A DNA stretch of 64,000 nucleotides from Gammaproteobacteria bacterium TMED1 (GTDB lineage Bacteria > Pseudomonadota > Gammaproteobacteria > Pseudomonadales > Azotimanducaceae), in assembly GCA_002167855.2 (NCBI GenBank), contig NHBG02000020.1, positions 279,117-343,116 of the forward strand, given 5' to 3'. The translations under genes and the position numbers were made by a program. How positions within the stretch are numbered: the stretch's first letter is position 1; each line of letters begins with the position of its first letter. Of this stretch, positions 7,588 through 16,655 are shown one piece after another. The notes under the pieces were generated by a model. That model was not told the origin of the DNA and made no database searches. It was given only the letters and a program-made list of their open reading frames with translations.

Positions 7588-9891
7588 TCACTTAACGTGA
7601 TCATCCAAGGGCACAGTGGTTGCGCGTTGTCTAATCGCATCTTCCACAGTTAGTGCAGCCATATTAAATATTCCCCGTGCGGAAACAGAAGGTATTAAAA
7701 TATGCGCTGCATTATCTAAACCATTTAAATATGGGCCAATCATAATAGCGTTACTTATGGACCGAGATAACCCGAGTGCTATACTCGCTGCGTCCATATT
7801 TGGCATAATTAACAGATTAGCACGGCCGGTTAAGCGATTATTTTTAAAAATCGATGATCTCAACTGTTCATTGAAGGCTGATATTGCATGCATTTCACCA
7901 TCAATCTGTAGATCAGGATTACACTCGCGCAGTCTTTCAGCAGCAATCTTCATCTTGTGGGCACCTTCGTCATCATAAGTACCGAAGTTAGAATGTGACA
8001 AAAGAGCCACCTTTGGCTCGATACCGAACTTTCGAATGAACTCAAGACAATGTTGTGTCAGCACTACTAACTGATCCTCGCTAGGGTCGATGTTGACGAA
8101 AGGATCAGCTATAAATAAAGGTCCGTCCTGCAGCAGAACTGCACACACCGAGGAAACCATCGGCCTTTGCTGATTAGAGAGGACAGTTGTAATATCCCGT
8201 AGATGGTGGTCAAAACGTCCAACCTTACCGCAAATAACGCCATCAACCTCTCCAAGCGCAGTCATTACGCCTGCTAGTACAGTATTATTGCTAAGCAAAG
8301 AGTTTTGAGCGGCCTCCAGAGAAACACCATTTCTCCCTACTTTGTCATGGTAATAACGATAGTATTCTTCGTGATTTTCGCACGTTAGAGGATCAATAAC
8401 TTCGATATCGCTACCTATTGAAATTCTCAAACCAAGCTCATCTAATTTTCGCTCGATAACATTAGGTCTACCGATAATAAAAGGTCTCGCAACACCTTCA
8501 TCCACAACAGATTGTAAAGCTAGCAGAACATCCTGATTTTCGCCTTCGGCAAACACAAGTTTCGCATCCGGTAAAGTCAATGCATGTTCGATAACAGGCT
8601 GCATGAATATTCTACTGCTACTCACATAGGCGTGTAGCTTCCGGCGATACGAACCCATATCCTCAATTGGTCTAGTCGCTACTCCACTCTCCATTGCAGC
8701 TTTTACCACCGCCACTGGTACTTCTTCAATTAGTCTTGGATCGAACGGTTTGGGAATCAAGTAATCCCTGCCAAATTTTAAAGTTTGTCCCGCATAAGCC
8801 TTCGTTACTTCTTCAGTGGGTTCCTTAGTAGCCAATTCTGCAATAGCCCTAACACAGGCTTGCTTCATCTCATCATTGATGGTTGTAGCGCCACAATCCA
8901 AAGCACCTCGAAAAATGAAGGGGAAACAAAGAACATTATTTACCTGATTAGGGTAATCAGAGCGACCCGTCGCTAAAATAGCGTCCGGTCTTGCCTCTCG
9001 GGCTAGTTCAGGCATAATTTCTGGAATTGGATTTGACATTGCTAGTACCAGAGGGTTGTCCGCCATTGTTTTGACAGCCTCTGAACTAAGTACGCCCGGA
9101 CCAGACAATCCCATGAAGATATCGGAATCTACCATTGCATCATCTAGAGTTCGAGCGTTCGTTTGTACAGCATATTTTTCCTTCCATTCATTCATTCCCT
9201 CTTGTCGGCCATGATAGATTACTCCCTTACTATCACACATAATTACGTTATCTTTATTCAGACCCATACCCACTAATAGATCTACACAGGCAATGCTTGC
9301 AGCGCCCGCACCTGATACAACTAACTTCACATCCTCCAAAGCCTTGTCAACAATCTTGAGCCCATTATAAATAGCGGCTGCAGATACAATCGCAGTACCA
9401 TGTTGGTCGTCATGAAAAACTGGGATACTCATTCTTTCTCGCAAGCGTCGCTCCACGACAAAGCATTCAGGGGCTTTGATATCTTCGAGATTTATTCCTC
9501 CGAACGTGGGTTCCAAGGAGGCAATGATATCGATCAACTTTTCAGTGTTTGTTTCATCGATTTCAATATCAAAAACATCAATATTGGCGAACTTTTTAAA
9601 TAAAACAGCTTTACCTTCCATAACAGGCTTTCCTGCAAGAGGGCCAATAGCGCCAAGACCTAAAACTGCAGTACCGTTAGAGACTACTCCAACCAAGTTA
9701 CCACGGGCAGTGTAGTCAGCGGCATTCTTGTTATCCTTTTCAATCGCTGTACACGCGAAGGCGACTCCTGGAGAATAAGCCAAAGCTAAATCATGCTGAT
9801 TGGAGAGAGGCTTTGTAGGCTGAATGGATAACTTACCAGCCACAGGTTCCCGGTGATAAATAAGCGCTTCGTGCTCCATGGAATCTACCAT
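7588..9891 (-). CDS. maeB: NADP-dependent malic enzyme MaeB (malic enzyme-phosphotransacetylase fusion)
   Basis: A 767-residue two-domain protein. Residues about 1-430 are a malic enzyme: SPGVAFAC near residue 40, the [15 protein letters not shown] motif, FHDDQHGTA with metal and malate contacts, and a Rossmann loop [11 protein letters not shown]. Residues about 435-760 match phosphotransacetylase ([13 protein letters not shown], later [17 protein letters not shown]). The malic enzyme part oxidatively decarboxylates malate to pyruvate with NADP+. In MaeB proteins the PTA-like domain is regulatory and binds acetyl-CoA rather than being a proven catalyst. Length matches E. coli MaeB (759). It is monocistronic, with convergent and divergent neighbours. 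It supplies pyruvate and NADPH during growth on C4 acids. Confidence 0.93.
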   Translation of the reverse strand: MVDSMEHEALIYHREPVAGKLSIQPTKPLSNQHDLALAYSPGVAFACTAIEKDNKNAADYTARGNLVGVVSNGTAVLGLGAIGPLAGKPVMEGKAVLFKKFANIDVFDIEIDETNTEKLIDIIASLEPTFGGINLEDIKAPECFVVERRLRERMSIPVFHDDQHGTAIVSAAAIYNGLKIVDKALEDVKLVVSGAGAASIACVDLLVGMGLNKDNVIMCDSKGVIYHGRQEGMNEWKEKYAVQTNARTLDDAMVDSDIFMGLSGPGVLSSEAVKTMADNPLVLAMSNPIPEIMPELAREARPDAILATGRSDYPNQVNNVLCFPFIFRGALDCGATTINDEMKQACVRAIAELATKEPTEEVTKAYAGQTLKFGRDYLIPKPFDPRLIEEVPVAVVKAAMESGVATRPIEDMGSYRRKLHAYVSSSRIFMQPVIEHALTLPDAKLVFAEGENQDVLLALQSVVDEGVARPFIIGRPNVIERKLDELGLRISIGSDIEVIDPLTCENHEEYYRYYHDKVGRNGVSLEAAQNSLLSNNTVLAGVMTALGEVDGVICGKVGRFDHHLRDITTVLSNQQRPMVSSVCAVLLQDGPLFIADPFVNIDPSEDQLVVLTQHCLEFIRKFGIEPKVALLSHSNFGTYDDEGAHKMKIAAERLRECNPDLQIDGEMHAISAFNEQLRSSIFKNNRLTGRANLLIMPNMDAASIALGLSRSISNAIMIGPYLNGLDNAAHILIPSVSARGIFNMAALTVEDAIRQRATTVPLDDHVK

Positions 9892-10144
9892 TGTTCGGTT
9901 TCCTAGATTTAAAGTTTTTGAAAGTATTAACGGGAAGGCACATTATGGGGCTAAGCGATAAAAGTAAAGTTTTGATGCGCTTATCTCACAATAAAGAATT
10001 TTTGAGCGACGTTTGATAGATTAAATACTCAAAATTTTCTTTTAAGGGGTTTCGCCCGCAGAAAAATCGTCTATTATTTTGTGTTTACAAAATATCGTTG
10101 AGACTTCTAAACAAACCAATTTAAGTGACAAAGAGGAATTTATT

Positions 10145-11197
10145 ATGCCAACCTCTCAAGAGCAGATAACTGAGGCTATCAAAAGTTATTACGCTCAAGA
10201 ACTAAAATCAAACCAAGACTTAAAAACGAATGCCTGCTGCGCTACTGAATCGCTACCTGTTTACATTAGAGAGGTATTGAAATCTATACATCCAGAGGTT
10301 ACTAGTCGGTTTTATGGCTGCGGATCACCCATACCCAATGCAATTGAGAATAAAGTTGTTCTAGATCTTGGATGTGGAACCGGTCGCGATTCGTTCATTT
10401 TCTCTAAATTAGTTGGCGAAAATGGCCATGTTATTGGCATCGATATGACACCCGCCCAAATAGCAATCGCAATTAAGTATGCGGATTACCACCGTAATAA
10501 ATTTGGTTACCGTTGCTCTAATACTACCTTTCATGAGGGGTATATTGAAGACCTGAGCACTATTAATATAGAGGATAATAGTATTGATCTAGTTACTTCC
10601 AACTGTGTTCTTAATTTATGTTATGACAAACAAAAAGCCTTTAAAGAGATATTCAGAGTTCTTAAACCTGGAGGTGAGCTATATTTCTCCGACGTATTCT
10701 GTTCGAGGCGGATTCCTGAAAACCTGCAGAGAGACCCTATACTTCGAGGAGAGTGTCTTGGGGGTGCTCTGTATATAGAAGATTTTCGGCGGCTGCTAGC
10801 CAAACTTGGTTGCTATGACTATCGCGTAGTTAGTAACGTAAGAATTCAGATCAATAATGAAGATATCGAGTCAAAGGTGGGTGATATTGAATTCTTTTCC
10901 ATAACCATGCGAGCTTTCAACATAGAACTTGAGGATCGCTGTGAAAACTACGGTCAGGTTGCTTGGTATCTTGGAGGAATTGAGGAAACCCCAAATCAAT
11001 TTATGCTAGATGATCATCATATATTCGAGAAGGGTCGACCCATGTTAGTTTGCAGTAATACAGCGAGGATGCTATCACAATCGCGATTTAGCCGGTTTTT
11101 TAAGGTTCAAGGTAAGGAGACGAAGCATTTTGGGCTTTTCGAGTGTGGGTCGTCATTGAGTTCTGACAGTCAAACTGCTCCCAGTCCCTGTTGCTAA
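10145..11197 (+). CDS. arsM: Arsenite S-adenosylmethionine methyltransferase (ArsM/AS3MT family)
   Basis: A SAM methyltransferase of 350 residues from the ATG at 10145, chosen because GAGGAA lies just upstream; a TTG 66 nt earlier keeps the frame open but has no such site. The SAM loop is VVLDLGCGTGRD (about residues 71-82). The match to arsenite methyltransferases is specific: NACC near the N-terminus, SNCVLNL (Cys154), the LKPGGELYFSDVF motif, and RGECLGGAL (Cys204). The last two are the arsenic-binding cysteines in eukaryotic and bacterial ArsM. The protein ends in a Cys-Cys pair, also common in the family. The family methylates As(III), giving methylated and volatile arsenicals. No arsR is adjacent. 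The ROK kinase follows after 19 nt. Confidence 0.87.
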   Translation: MPTSQEQITEAIKSYYAQELKSNQDLKTNACCATESLPVYIREVLKSIHPEVTSRFYGCGSPIPNAIENKVVLDLGCGTGRDSFIFSKLVGENGHVIGIDMTPAQIAIAIKYADYHRNKFGYRCSNTTFHEGYIEDLSTINIEDNSIDLVTSNCVLNLCYDKQKAFKEIFRVLKPGGELYFSDVFCSRRIPENLQRDPILRGECLGGALYIEDFRRLLAKLGCYDYRVVSNVRIQINNEDIESKVGDIEFFSITMRAFNIELEDRCENYGQVAWYLGGIEETPNQFMLDDHHIFEKGRPMLVCSNTARMLSQSRFSRFFKVQGKETKHFGLFECGSSLSSDSQTAPSPCC

Positions 11198-11216
11198 CTG
11201 ATCTGAGTTTTTTGAG

Positions 11217-12134
11217 ATGATTAGAGTCAACCAAGGACCCCGCATCGGAATTGATCTGGGAGGAACAAAAATAGAAGCCGTACTTATGGATTCGCAGGGG
11301 GAAATTACAAAGACCGAGAGATTACCAACACCCAAGGATAGTTATGGGGAAACTCTAAGCGCAATTTCAAGGATTATAGAATCCCTCCCTGCCCCAGATA
11401 ACGTCCCAATTGGTATAGGCACCCCTGGCGCTATATCTCTTCTTACAGGCTCAATGAAAAACTGTAATAGTACTTTTCTAAACGGCATGAATCTCCAAGA
11501 AGATCTTGAGCGAAAACTTGGTAGGCAGGTACGTATCGCTAATGATGCGGATTGCTTTACCCTTTCAGAAGCAAACGATGGTGCCGCACAAAACGATTTT
11601 TCAGTCTTCGGAATTATTCTGGGCACCGGGGTTGGAGGTGGCATTTGTCTAAATAAGCAACTAATAACGGGAATTAACGCTATCTGCGGAGAGTGGGGCC
11701 ATAATACGTTACCACTAGCTAGTTATCGAGGTGATTACGAGCCCAAACCAGGAAGAAACTGCTATTGTGGCAAAGTCGATTGTGTAGAGACATGGTTATC
11801 GGGACCAGGTCTCCAAAGAACCTTTCAAGAAATAACAGGACAAGAATGCAGTGCCAAAGACGTCGTGATGAAAGCAACGCAGGGTGAAGAAGCAGCTTGT
11901 AAGGTGCTGGATCAGTATCATAATTTGTTGGCACTTGCACTTTCCACCGTTATCAATATTCTCGATCCGCATGTGATTGTTTTGGGTGGTGGAATGTCCA
12001 ACGCAGAATCAATTTACAGAGAGACAAAAAAATACCTAAATCGATACGTATTTTCAGACCAAATAAACAACAAGATTGTGCCTGCCTTGCATGGAGATTC
12101 CAGTGGCGTCCGCGGGGCGGCCTGGCTTTGGTAA
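11217..12134 (+). CDS. mak: ROK-family sugar kinase (fructokinase/mannokinase Mak-like)
   Basis: A 305-residue ROK kinase. The N-terminal phosphate motif IGIDLGGTKIEAVL (residues 10-23), the catalytic IANDADCF (Asp in NDAD), ILGTGVGGGI, and the zinc site GHNTLP...CYCGKVDCVETWLSGPG are all present. The CxCG-x3-C zinc loop followed by ETWLSGPG is typical of Mak/fructokinase-type ROK proteins that phosphorylate fructose or mannose; N-acetylglucosamine kinase NagK is a close alternative. The C-terminal VIVLGGGMSN adenine loop is intact. It starts 19 nt after arsM, so co-transcription is possible, but no functional link is evident. Sugar specificity is an inference from family resemblance. Confidence 0.83.
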   Translation: MIRVNQGPRIGIDLGGTKIEAVLMDSQGEITKTERLPTPKDSYGETLSAISRIIESLPAPDNVPIGIGTPGAISLLTGSMKNCNSTFLNGMNLQEDLERKLGRQVRIANDADCFTLSEANDGAAQNDFSVFGIILGTGVGGGICLNKQLITGINAICGEWGHNTLPLASYRGDYEPKPGRNCYCGKVDCVETWLSGPGLQRTFQEITGQECSAKDVVMKATQGEEAACKVLDQYHNLLALALSTVINILDPHVIVLGGGMSNAESIYRETKKYLNRYVFSDQINNKIVPALHGDSSGVRGAAWLW

Positions 12135-12219
12135 GAATAAAACGGGCTCCCAGGAAAGATGAACAGAAAAATGTGTATTTAACTGTTACAAAATCAGGAG
12201 AAGGGATGCCTGGCGTTCA

Positions 12220-13563
12220 CTATTTCTCGTTGGTTACATTGCTGATCTCTCTGACCGGCATCTCAACCAAATTCCTGGGCAGTTTTTTACTTACTTTTAC
12301 ACCAAGCTCACGCATTCCCTCAGCCCGTTTGACAAGATTACCTTTACCGGAAGTCAACTTCTTATAGGCGTCCGTATAAGCAGTCTGAGCCGAATCGATT
12401 CTCGAACCTACTGTCTCGATATCAGAAACGAAGCCGACGAATTTATCGTACAAAGCACCTGCACGATTCGCAATTTCTTGCGCATTCCTGTTCTGATTTT
12501 CGTAGCGCCAAATATTCTGGATAGTACGCAGCGTAGCCAGCAATGTAGTCGGACTCACAATAACAATATTCTTCTCAAAACCATCAGAAAAAATTTCTCC
12601 ATCATATTGGACCGCTAATGAAAAGGCCGCCTCCACTGGCACAAAGAGCAAAACGAAGTCTAAAGTATATGTACCTTCCAACCGCTGATAATCTTTCTCT
12701 CCTAAACCTCTGAGATGTCTTCGTAGCGACTGAACGTGCTGTCTTAACGCCTCCTGTCTTTCAGGATCTTCTGCTGATGAGCAATATCTCTCGTAGGCTG
12801 TTAGAGATACTTTCGCATCGATAATAATATTCTTTCCTTCTGGCAAATGGACCACAACATCGGGCTGCCGTTTCCTTCCCTGCTCGTCCCGTAATGCCAC
12901 CTGAACCTCATATTCTCTTCCTTTCTGCAAACCAGATTTCTCTAAAACTCGTTCAAGGATAACCTCACCCCAAGTTCCTTGAGTCTTACTTTCGCCCTTC
13001 AGCGCATTGGTCAGATTGATAGCGTCATTACTGATTTTGATATTTAAGTCTTGCAGATTTTTCAGTTCTTTTGCTAGTGAAAAACGTTCCCTACTTTCAT
13101 TGCTATAGGTATCCTCAATTCTTTTTTCGAAGTCCTTGATGCGTGCTTGCAAAGGGTTCAGCAAACTTGAAATCTGCTCTTTACTTTCATCCCTATATCG
13201 CTTCTGTCGAGAATCAAATATCTCTCTTGCGATGGAACTGAATTCCTTATTCATTTTCTCACTCGCTCGCTCGAGCATAGCCAACTTTTCTTCATTCTGA
13301 CCGGACTGCTCTTGAAGTGTTGTTTGCAAAACGGAAATCTTTTCTCGAAAACTGGTAGATTCATCTCGCGCTTTTTCTAGATCCATGACTAGAGACTTAT
13401 TACGCGTCAATAGCTCTGTAAGTTGCTCAGATAGCCCTTCTTTCACTGCCTTTAACGTCGCCTCCGAAATAACAAGCCGTCGCGTCTTTCGAGCATAGAA
13501 CACAACGGAGAGAAGCCATCCGATTACAGAACTAGTTAAAACAACGGGTAATAGATCAAACAA
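12220..13563 (-). CDS. rmuC: DNA recombination protein RmuC
   Basis: A 447-residue protein with an N-terminal membrane segment (about residues 4-22), a long coiled-coil (about 30-180) and a C-terminal nuclease-like domain. The domain has the RmuC signatures GTWGEVILERVLEKSGL, GRKRQPDVVVHLPEGKNIIIDAKVSL split around Asp and Asp-Ala-Lys residues of a PD-(D/E)XK-like fold, FVLLFVPVEAAF and VIVSPTTLLATLRTI. In E. coli RmuC limits recombination at short inverted repeats; its biochemical activity is not settled. It is separated from cnoX upstream by 66 nt on the same strand. Length is close to E. coli RmuC (475). Confidence 0.92.
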   Translation of the reverse strand: MFDLLPVVLTSSVIGWLLSVVFYARKTRRLVISEATLKAVKEGLSEQLTELLTRNKSLVMDLEKARDESTSFREKISVLQTTLQEQSGQNEEKLAMLERASEKMNKEFSSIAREIFDSRQKRYRDESKEQISSLLNPLQARIKDFEKRIEDTYSNESRERFSLAKELKNLQDLNIKISNDAINLTNALKGESKTQGTWGEVILERVLEKSGLQKGREYEVQVALRDEQGRKRQPDVVVHLPEGKNIIIDAKVSLTAYERYCSSAEDPERQEALRQHVQSLRRHLRGLGEKDYQRLEGTYTLDFVLLFVPVEAAFSLAVQYDGEIFSDGFEKNIVIVSPTTLLATLRTIQNIWRYENQNRNAQEIANRAGALYDKFVGFVSDIETVGSRIDSAQTAYTDAYKKLTSGKGNLVKRAEGMRELGVKVSKKLPRNLVEMPVREISNVTNEK

Positions 13564-13629
13564 ACGCGCACCTCCCAGAACTCCGTAGTTCCCTGCAGGA
13601 TAGCAAAATATGCTTTAGACCTACACAGT

Positions 13630-14484
13630 TTAGTGCAACAGGGTAAACATTTTTCTTCGATAAACCGTAGCGATCTGGCTCCCTTTCCCAAGCAAACTAA
13701 ATACTCGGATCATTGTGGTGCGAGCTTTTTGCTCCTCCCATTCTCGATCAATTTTCAGAATCTCTAAAAGCTGGTCTAAAGCTGCTTCCAACTCATTGCC
13801 TGCAATCAATGCAAATACCAAATCCATACGAGCGGCTAAGTTATCGCTATTTTTATCTACTTCAGAATATAATTCTGTTGTTGAAGGTAGAGAGGCGGCA
13901 AGCTCGAGAAAGTACAATCGGTTAGCTGGTTTTTCAATACCTTCGGTGTCGGAAGATAATTTTTCCAAAACCTTTTTACCCTCATCTACACGACCATCCA
14001 ATATCAACAGATCAGAGAGTTCAGCTTGCAAAGCATAATTACTTGGTTCCTGACTGATCACCTGTTGCAACATCTCAATAGCCTCTGCTCTTTGACCATT
14101 TGCCAGCATTTCACCCATATTCTCCCGAATTCTATCTAAAGGACTCATGGTAATTTGGTCTAAGAGCGTTCTCAGTTGTTCTAATTCTTGAGGTCCCTCG
14201 AGATCTTGTAGCATTTTCCCTTGAAAAATTACTTTTACCGTAGGTAAAGTCCTAACTTGAAGCTGCTGCACCAACTGTCGATTATTTTGAATGTTTACCC
14301 TAGCCAACAGAAATTTTCCCTGGTACTCCCCAGCTAATTGTCGTAGTGAGATTGAATAATCTTGATTTGCTTCTGGAGATTCAGCGTAGAATTCGAGGAG
14401 TACGGGCTTCTGAGCCGACTTTTCAGCTACTTCTGATTGAAAATTCTCAGCGCTGACTTCAACAACGTTAGATACCGTATTCAT
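13630..14484 (-). CDS. cnoX: CnoX/YbbN-type thioredoxin-TPR chaperone, active-site cysteines absent
   Basis: A 284-residue protein with an N-terminal thioredoxin fold (about 1-110) and a C-terminal helical TPR-like half (about 115-284), the architecture of CnoX (YbbN). CnoX holds unfolded proteins and transfers them to GroEL or DnaK, mainly under oxidative chlorine stress. The thioredoxin active-site segment reads EFYAESPEANQ, so there is no cysteine where WCxxC would be. E. coli CnoX retains one cysteine (SQHC), so this copy should be redox-inert and act only as a holdase (inference). The cis-proline TLPTVKV is kept. It ends 66 nt before rmuC. Start ATG 14484 has GAGGGT-type purines upstream. 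Confidence 0.85.
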   Translation of the reverse strand: MNTVSNVVEVSAENFQSEVAEKSAQKPVLLEFYAESPEANQDYSISLRQLAGEYQGKFLLARVNIQNNRQLVQQLQVRTLPTVKVIFQGKMLQDLEGPQELEQLRTLLDQITMSPLDRIRENMGEMLANGQRAEAIEMLQQVISQEPSNYALQAELSDLLILDGRVDEGKKVLEKLSSDTEGIEKPANRLYFLELAASLPSTTELYSEVDKNSDNLAARMDLVFALIAGNELEAALDQLLEILKIDREWEEQKARTTMIRVFSLLGKGSQIATVYRRKMFTLLH

Positions 14485-14577
14485 AGGACCCTCAAAATAA
14501 AAAACGCGTAGACTACATCTTTAAGTGGATTTTTTCTATCTAGTCTTATTAGAAGGCAATCGTCATATTATGGACAG

Positions 14578-14736
14578 TTATGTAACTTTAATTCCAACCC
14601 GAAGCAGTGCTTTTGCCACAATTCGAGGAGAGTGCCAAGGATTTGATTTACCTCTATAGAGTATCTTATTACCTTTGCTCATAAGCCAGATATCTTGAGA
14701 AACAATGTGCTTTACTTTCATAAGTGCAATCTTCAT
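14578..14736 (-). CDS. Small basic ORF (52 aa) behind tandem LexA boxes
   Basis: Reading leftward from ATG 14736 there is a 52-codon open frame ending in TAA at 14578. The product is basic (many Lys and Arg), starts MKIALMKVKH, has a central IWLMSKGNKILYRGK and ends LLRVGIKVT. I do not recognise a family. There is no clear Shine-Dalgarno for the first ATG; the second ATG (residue 6) is an alternative. Support comes from context: two LexA-type operators end 10 nt upstream of the ATG, and no other gene lies downstream within reach except cnoX, 94 nt further on. It could be an SOS-induced small protein, or the boxes could serve an RNA. Confidence 0.45.
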   Translation of the reverse strand: MKIALMKVKHIVSQDIWLMSKGNKILYRGKSNPWHSPRIVAKALLRVGIKVT

Positions 14737-14745
14737 CGTATTTTA

Positions 14746-14779
14746 CTGTATTTGTATACAGTAATGTATATAGATACAG
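14746..14779 (-). promoter_or_regulatory. Two tandem LexA-type SOS boxes
   Basis: Box 1 (14746-14761) reads CTGTATTTGTATACAG, an exact CTGT-N8-ACAG match. Box 2 (14764-14779) reads ATGTATATAGATACAG, matching at all but the first base. Centres are 18 bp apart, so the boxes could bind LexA dimers side by side. They lie between the stop of the WalJ-like gene and the small ORF at 14736, and would control leftward transcription. Confidence 0.75.
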
Positions 14780-14782
14780 TTT

Positions 14783-15547
14783 TCAACCCATATTAAGCCA
14801 GGGGAAACCTGTTTTTTGATCTGCAACAATGAGCTCTCCCCGCCAATTACTCAGTGCTTTTTGAGCAGCTTCTAAGGCTAGATCTGGAGTATTATTCTTC
14901 TCGCTAATATGACCAATAACTACATATTTAAGTCGATCATTTTTTACCAAATGCAATAGTTCCGCAGCTTGACTATTGCTTAAATGCCCCTGGCTCCCCC
15001 CAACTCGGGTTTTCAACCCGGAAGGATAAGGACCATCAGCAAGCATCTGAGCATCGTAGTTACATTCGAGAAATAGGGCATCACAGTTCTTATATCTCTC
15101 TCGAACATGAGTTGTAATATGTCCAATATCTGTCAAAAGACCAAAGCGATATTTGCTCCCTCCCGTAAAAATAAACTGGCTTGGTTCTCGAGCATCATGG
15201 GGAACTGGAATTGGTTCTATTTCAATCGTACCTATCTTAAACGGATGATGGCTGCTGACTACTTTACAATTTGACCTTTTCTCATACTGAGAGCCTCGGA
15301 AAGTACCCGAAGTCATACGCGTAGCGATGCCAAAGTTTGCAGCAAAAGCATCCACCCCGCTAATATGATCGGCATGTTCATGAGTAACTAAAATAGTGTT
15401 GATATCCTCGGGAGATTTAGACAGACGTCGTAAGCGGACTATAGTTTCTTTTAAAGAAAAACCAAGGTCTACGAGCAGACAGGTATCCTCATCTTCGATC
15501 AAGGTTCCATTCCCACGGCTCCCACTACCAAGAGAAGCGATACGCAC
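14783..15547 (-). CDS. MBL-fold metallo-hydrolase, WalJ/YycJ-like
   Basis: A 254-residue metallo-beta-lactamase-fold protein. The zinc motif THEHADHISG (HxHxDH) is near residue 55, followed by VPHDAREP and ECNYD metal-ligand segments, QGHLSN, and a late VVIGHISEKNN. The N-terminal SLGSGSRGNGTLIE is the hallmark of the YycJ/WalJ group, thought to be a DNA or nucleotide 5'-exonuclease or phosphodiesterase linked to repair and cell-division coupling in Gram-positives. In proteobacteria it often sits next to bamC and dapA, as here: bamC ends 18 nt upstream. The substrate is not established. Start ATG 15547 has TAGGGTG upstream. Confidence 0.85.
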   Translation of the reverse strand: MRIASLGSGSRGNGTLIEDEDTCLLVDLGFSLKETIVRLRRLSKSPEDINTILVTHEHADHISGVDAFAANFGIATRMTSGTFRGSQYEKRSNCKVVSSHHPFKIGTIEIEPIPVPHDAREPSQFIFTGGSKYRFGLLTDIGHITTHVRERYKNCDALFLECNYDAQMLADGPYPSGLKTRVGGSQGHLSNSQAAELLHLVKNDRLKYVVIGHISEKNNTPDLALEAAQKALSNWRGELIVADQKTGFPWLNMG

Positions 15548-15565
15548 CCTATAGTGGACCTAGCG

Positions 15566-16639
15566 TCATGAGGAGTATTTTTTAATTACTTTAAGTAGCT
15601 TTTCAGCAATTTTTATATCGGCCATGGTGGTTTGGTCACTGTAAACCGAAACATGTACTTCATCTTTGATAGTTGATAGGCGAAGCTGGAACAGATTACG
15701 CTCCTCGGCTTCCCCCTTATCTCGCAAGAGAAGTCTGCCTAAAAACCCCGTATCAGCTTCATGACCCTCGTTAAAATATACATAGAAATAAGATTCAGTA
15801 CGATTTAGATCCTCAACCTGAATGTTTGCATTTTCAATTGCAGCACTTACAGTAGCCCACGCTCGATTAAAATCAAGACGATAGGTTAATACAGGCTGCT
15901 CTCTATTCCATATCAACTTTGTTCGACTATCCTCTAAACCCGAAGCAATGAGAGAAATAGTTTGATCATTAGTCACGTGATCACCAAGATTGTAGGCTAG
16001 ATCTTTCAATATTGCCGCCTCCAACTGAGGATCGTCTGACGTTTGACTCCAGTCGATTTTTTCAGGTGAATACCTATCGCTAATTGCGCGATGTTTCAGA
16101 AAAAGTTCAGTACTACCAGACCGAACTCCAGGCTCTATTTGCAATCTTAGCTTAAGCTGTTGTTTTGACTTACCGAGCAAAACTCCTAGTTTTAAGCTTT
16201 GGAATATTGATTCACCCGTACCTTCTTCGCTGATTAGCAATTTTGTCTCTATAAAGCCCGAAGCAGGATCTGCTTTCTCGATATGTAGATTGTTTTCTTC
16301 AAAAAATCGAACAACATGCGGCCAAACTGAACGGGGGGGTACGTCAAGAAAGACCCAGCGCTGATCACCCAGTCGCTTTATCACGATTTTATCTACAGTA
16401 AAAGTTGTACTCAGAGACTCAGGTGGTCCAATTTTGTAGTCGGTTGAAGCTGGATCAATCTCTATATTCGGGATAGGCATTAAGTCGACAAAAATGGGCT
16501 TATCCATATCATCAGGGATAACCAACGGTGGGGTAGAGCCGTTCTCTAGACGAGCCCGCACCGCAGTTTCTTGGAATAAGCATCCAGAGAGGCTACAAAA
16601 TAAGAGCATAAAGAAAACAAATTGCATTAACCGATTCAT
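15566..16639 (-). CDS. bamC: Outer-membrane assembly lipoprotein BamC
   Basis: A 357-residue lipoprotein with signal peptide and lipobox LSGC (Cys20). BamC is a subunit of the BAM complex that folds beta-barrel proteins into the outer membrane. An unstructured N-terminal stretch (about 25-95), which in E. coli binds BamD, precedes two helix-grip domains: about 105-215 (RWVFLDVPPRSVWPHVVRFF) and about 250-357 (YRLDFNRAWATVSAAI...YFYVYF). It lies directly downstream of dapA (16 nt), the conserved gammaproteobacterial order. Sequence is weakly conserved in this family, so the assignment rests on domain pattern plus position. Confidence 0.88.
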   Translation of the reverse strand: MNRLMQFVFFMLLFCSLSGCLFQETAVRARLENGSTPPLVIPDDMDKPIFVDLMPIPNIEIDPASTDYKIGPPESLSTTFTVDKIVIKRLGDQRWVFLDVPPRSVWPHVVRFFEENNLHIEKADPASGFIETKLLISEEGTGESIFQSLKLGVLLGKSKQQLKLRLQIEPGVRSGSTELFLKHRAISDRYSPEKIDWSQTSDDPQLEAAILKDLAYNLGDHVTNDQTISLIASGLEDSRTKLIWNREQPVLTYRLDFNRAWATVSAAIENANIQVEDLNRTESYFYVYFNEGHEADTGFLGRLLLRDKGEAEERNLFQLRLSTIKDEVHVSVYSDQTTMADIKIAEKLLKVIKKYSS

Positions 16640-16655
16640 AAGTTCCCGATAATGC

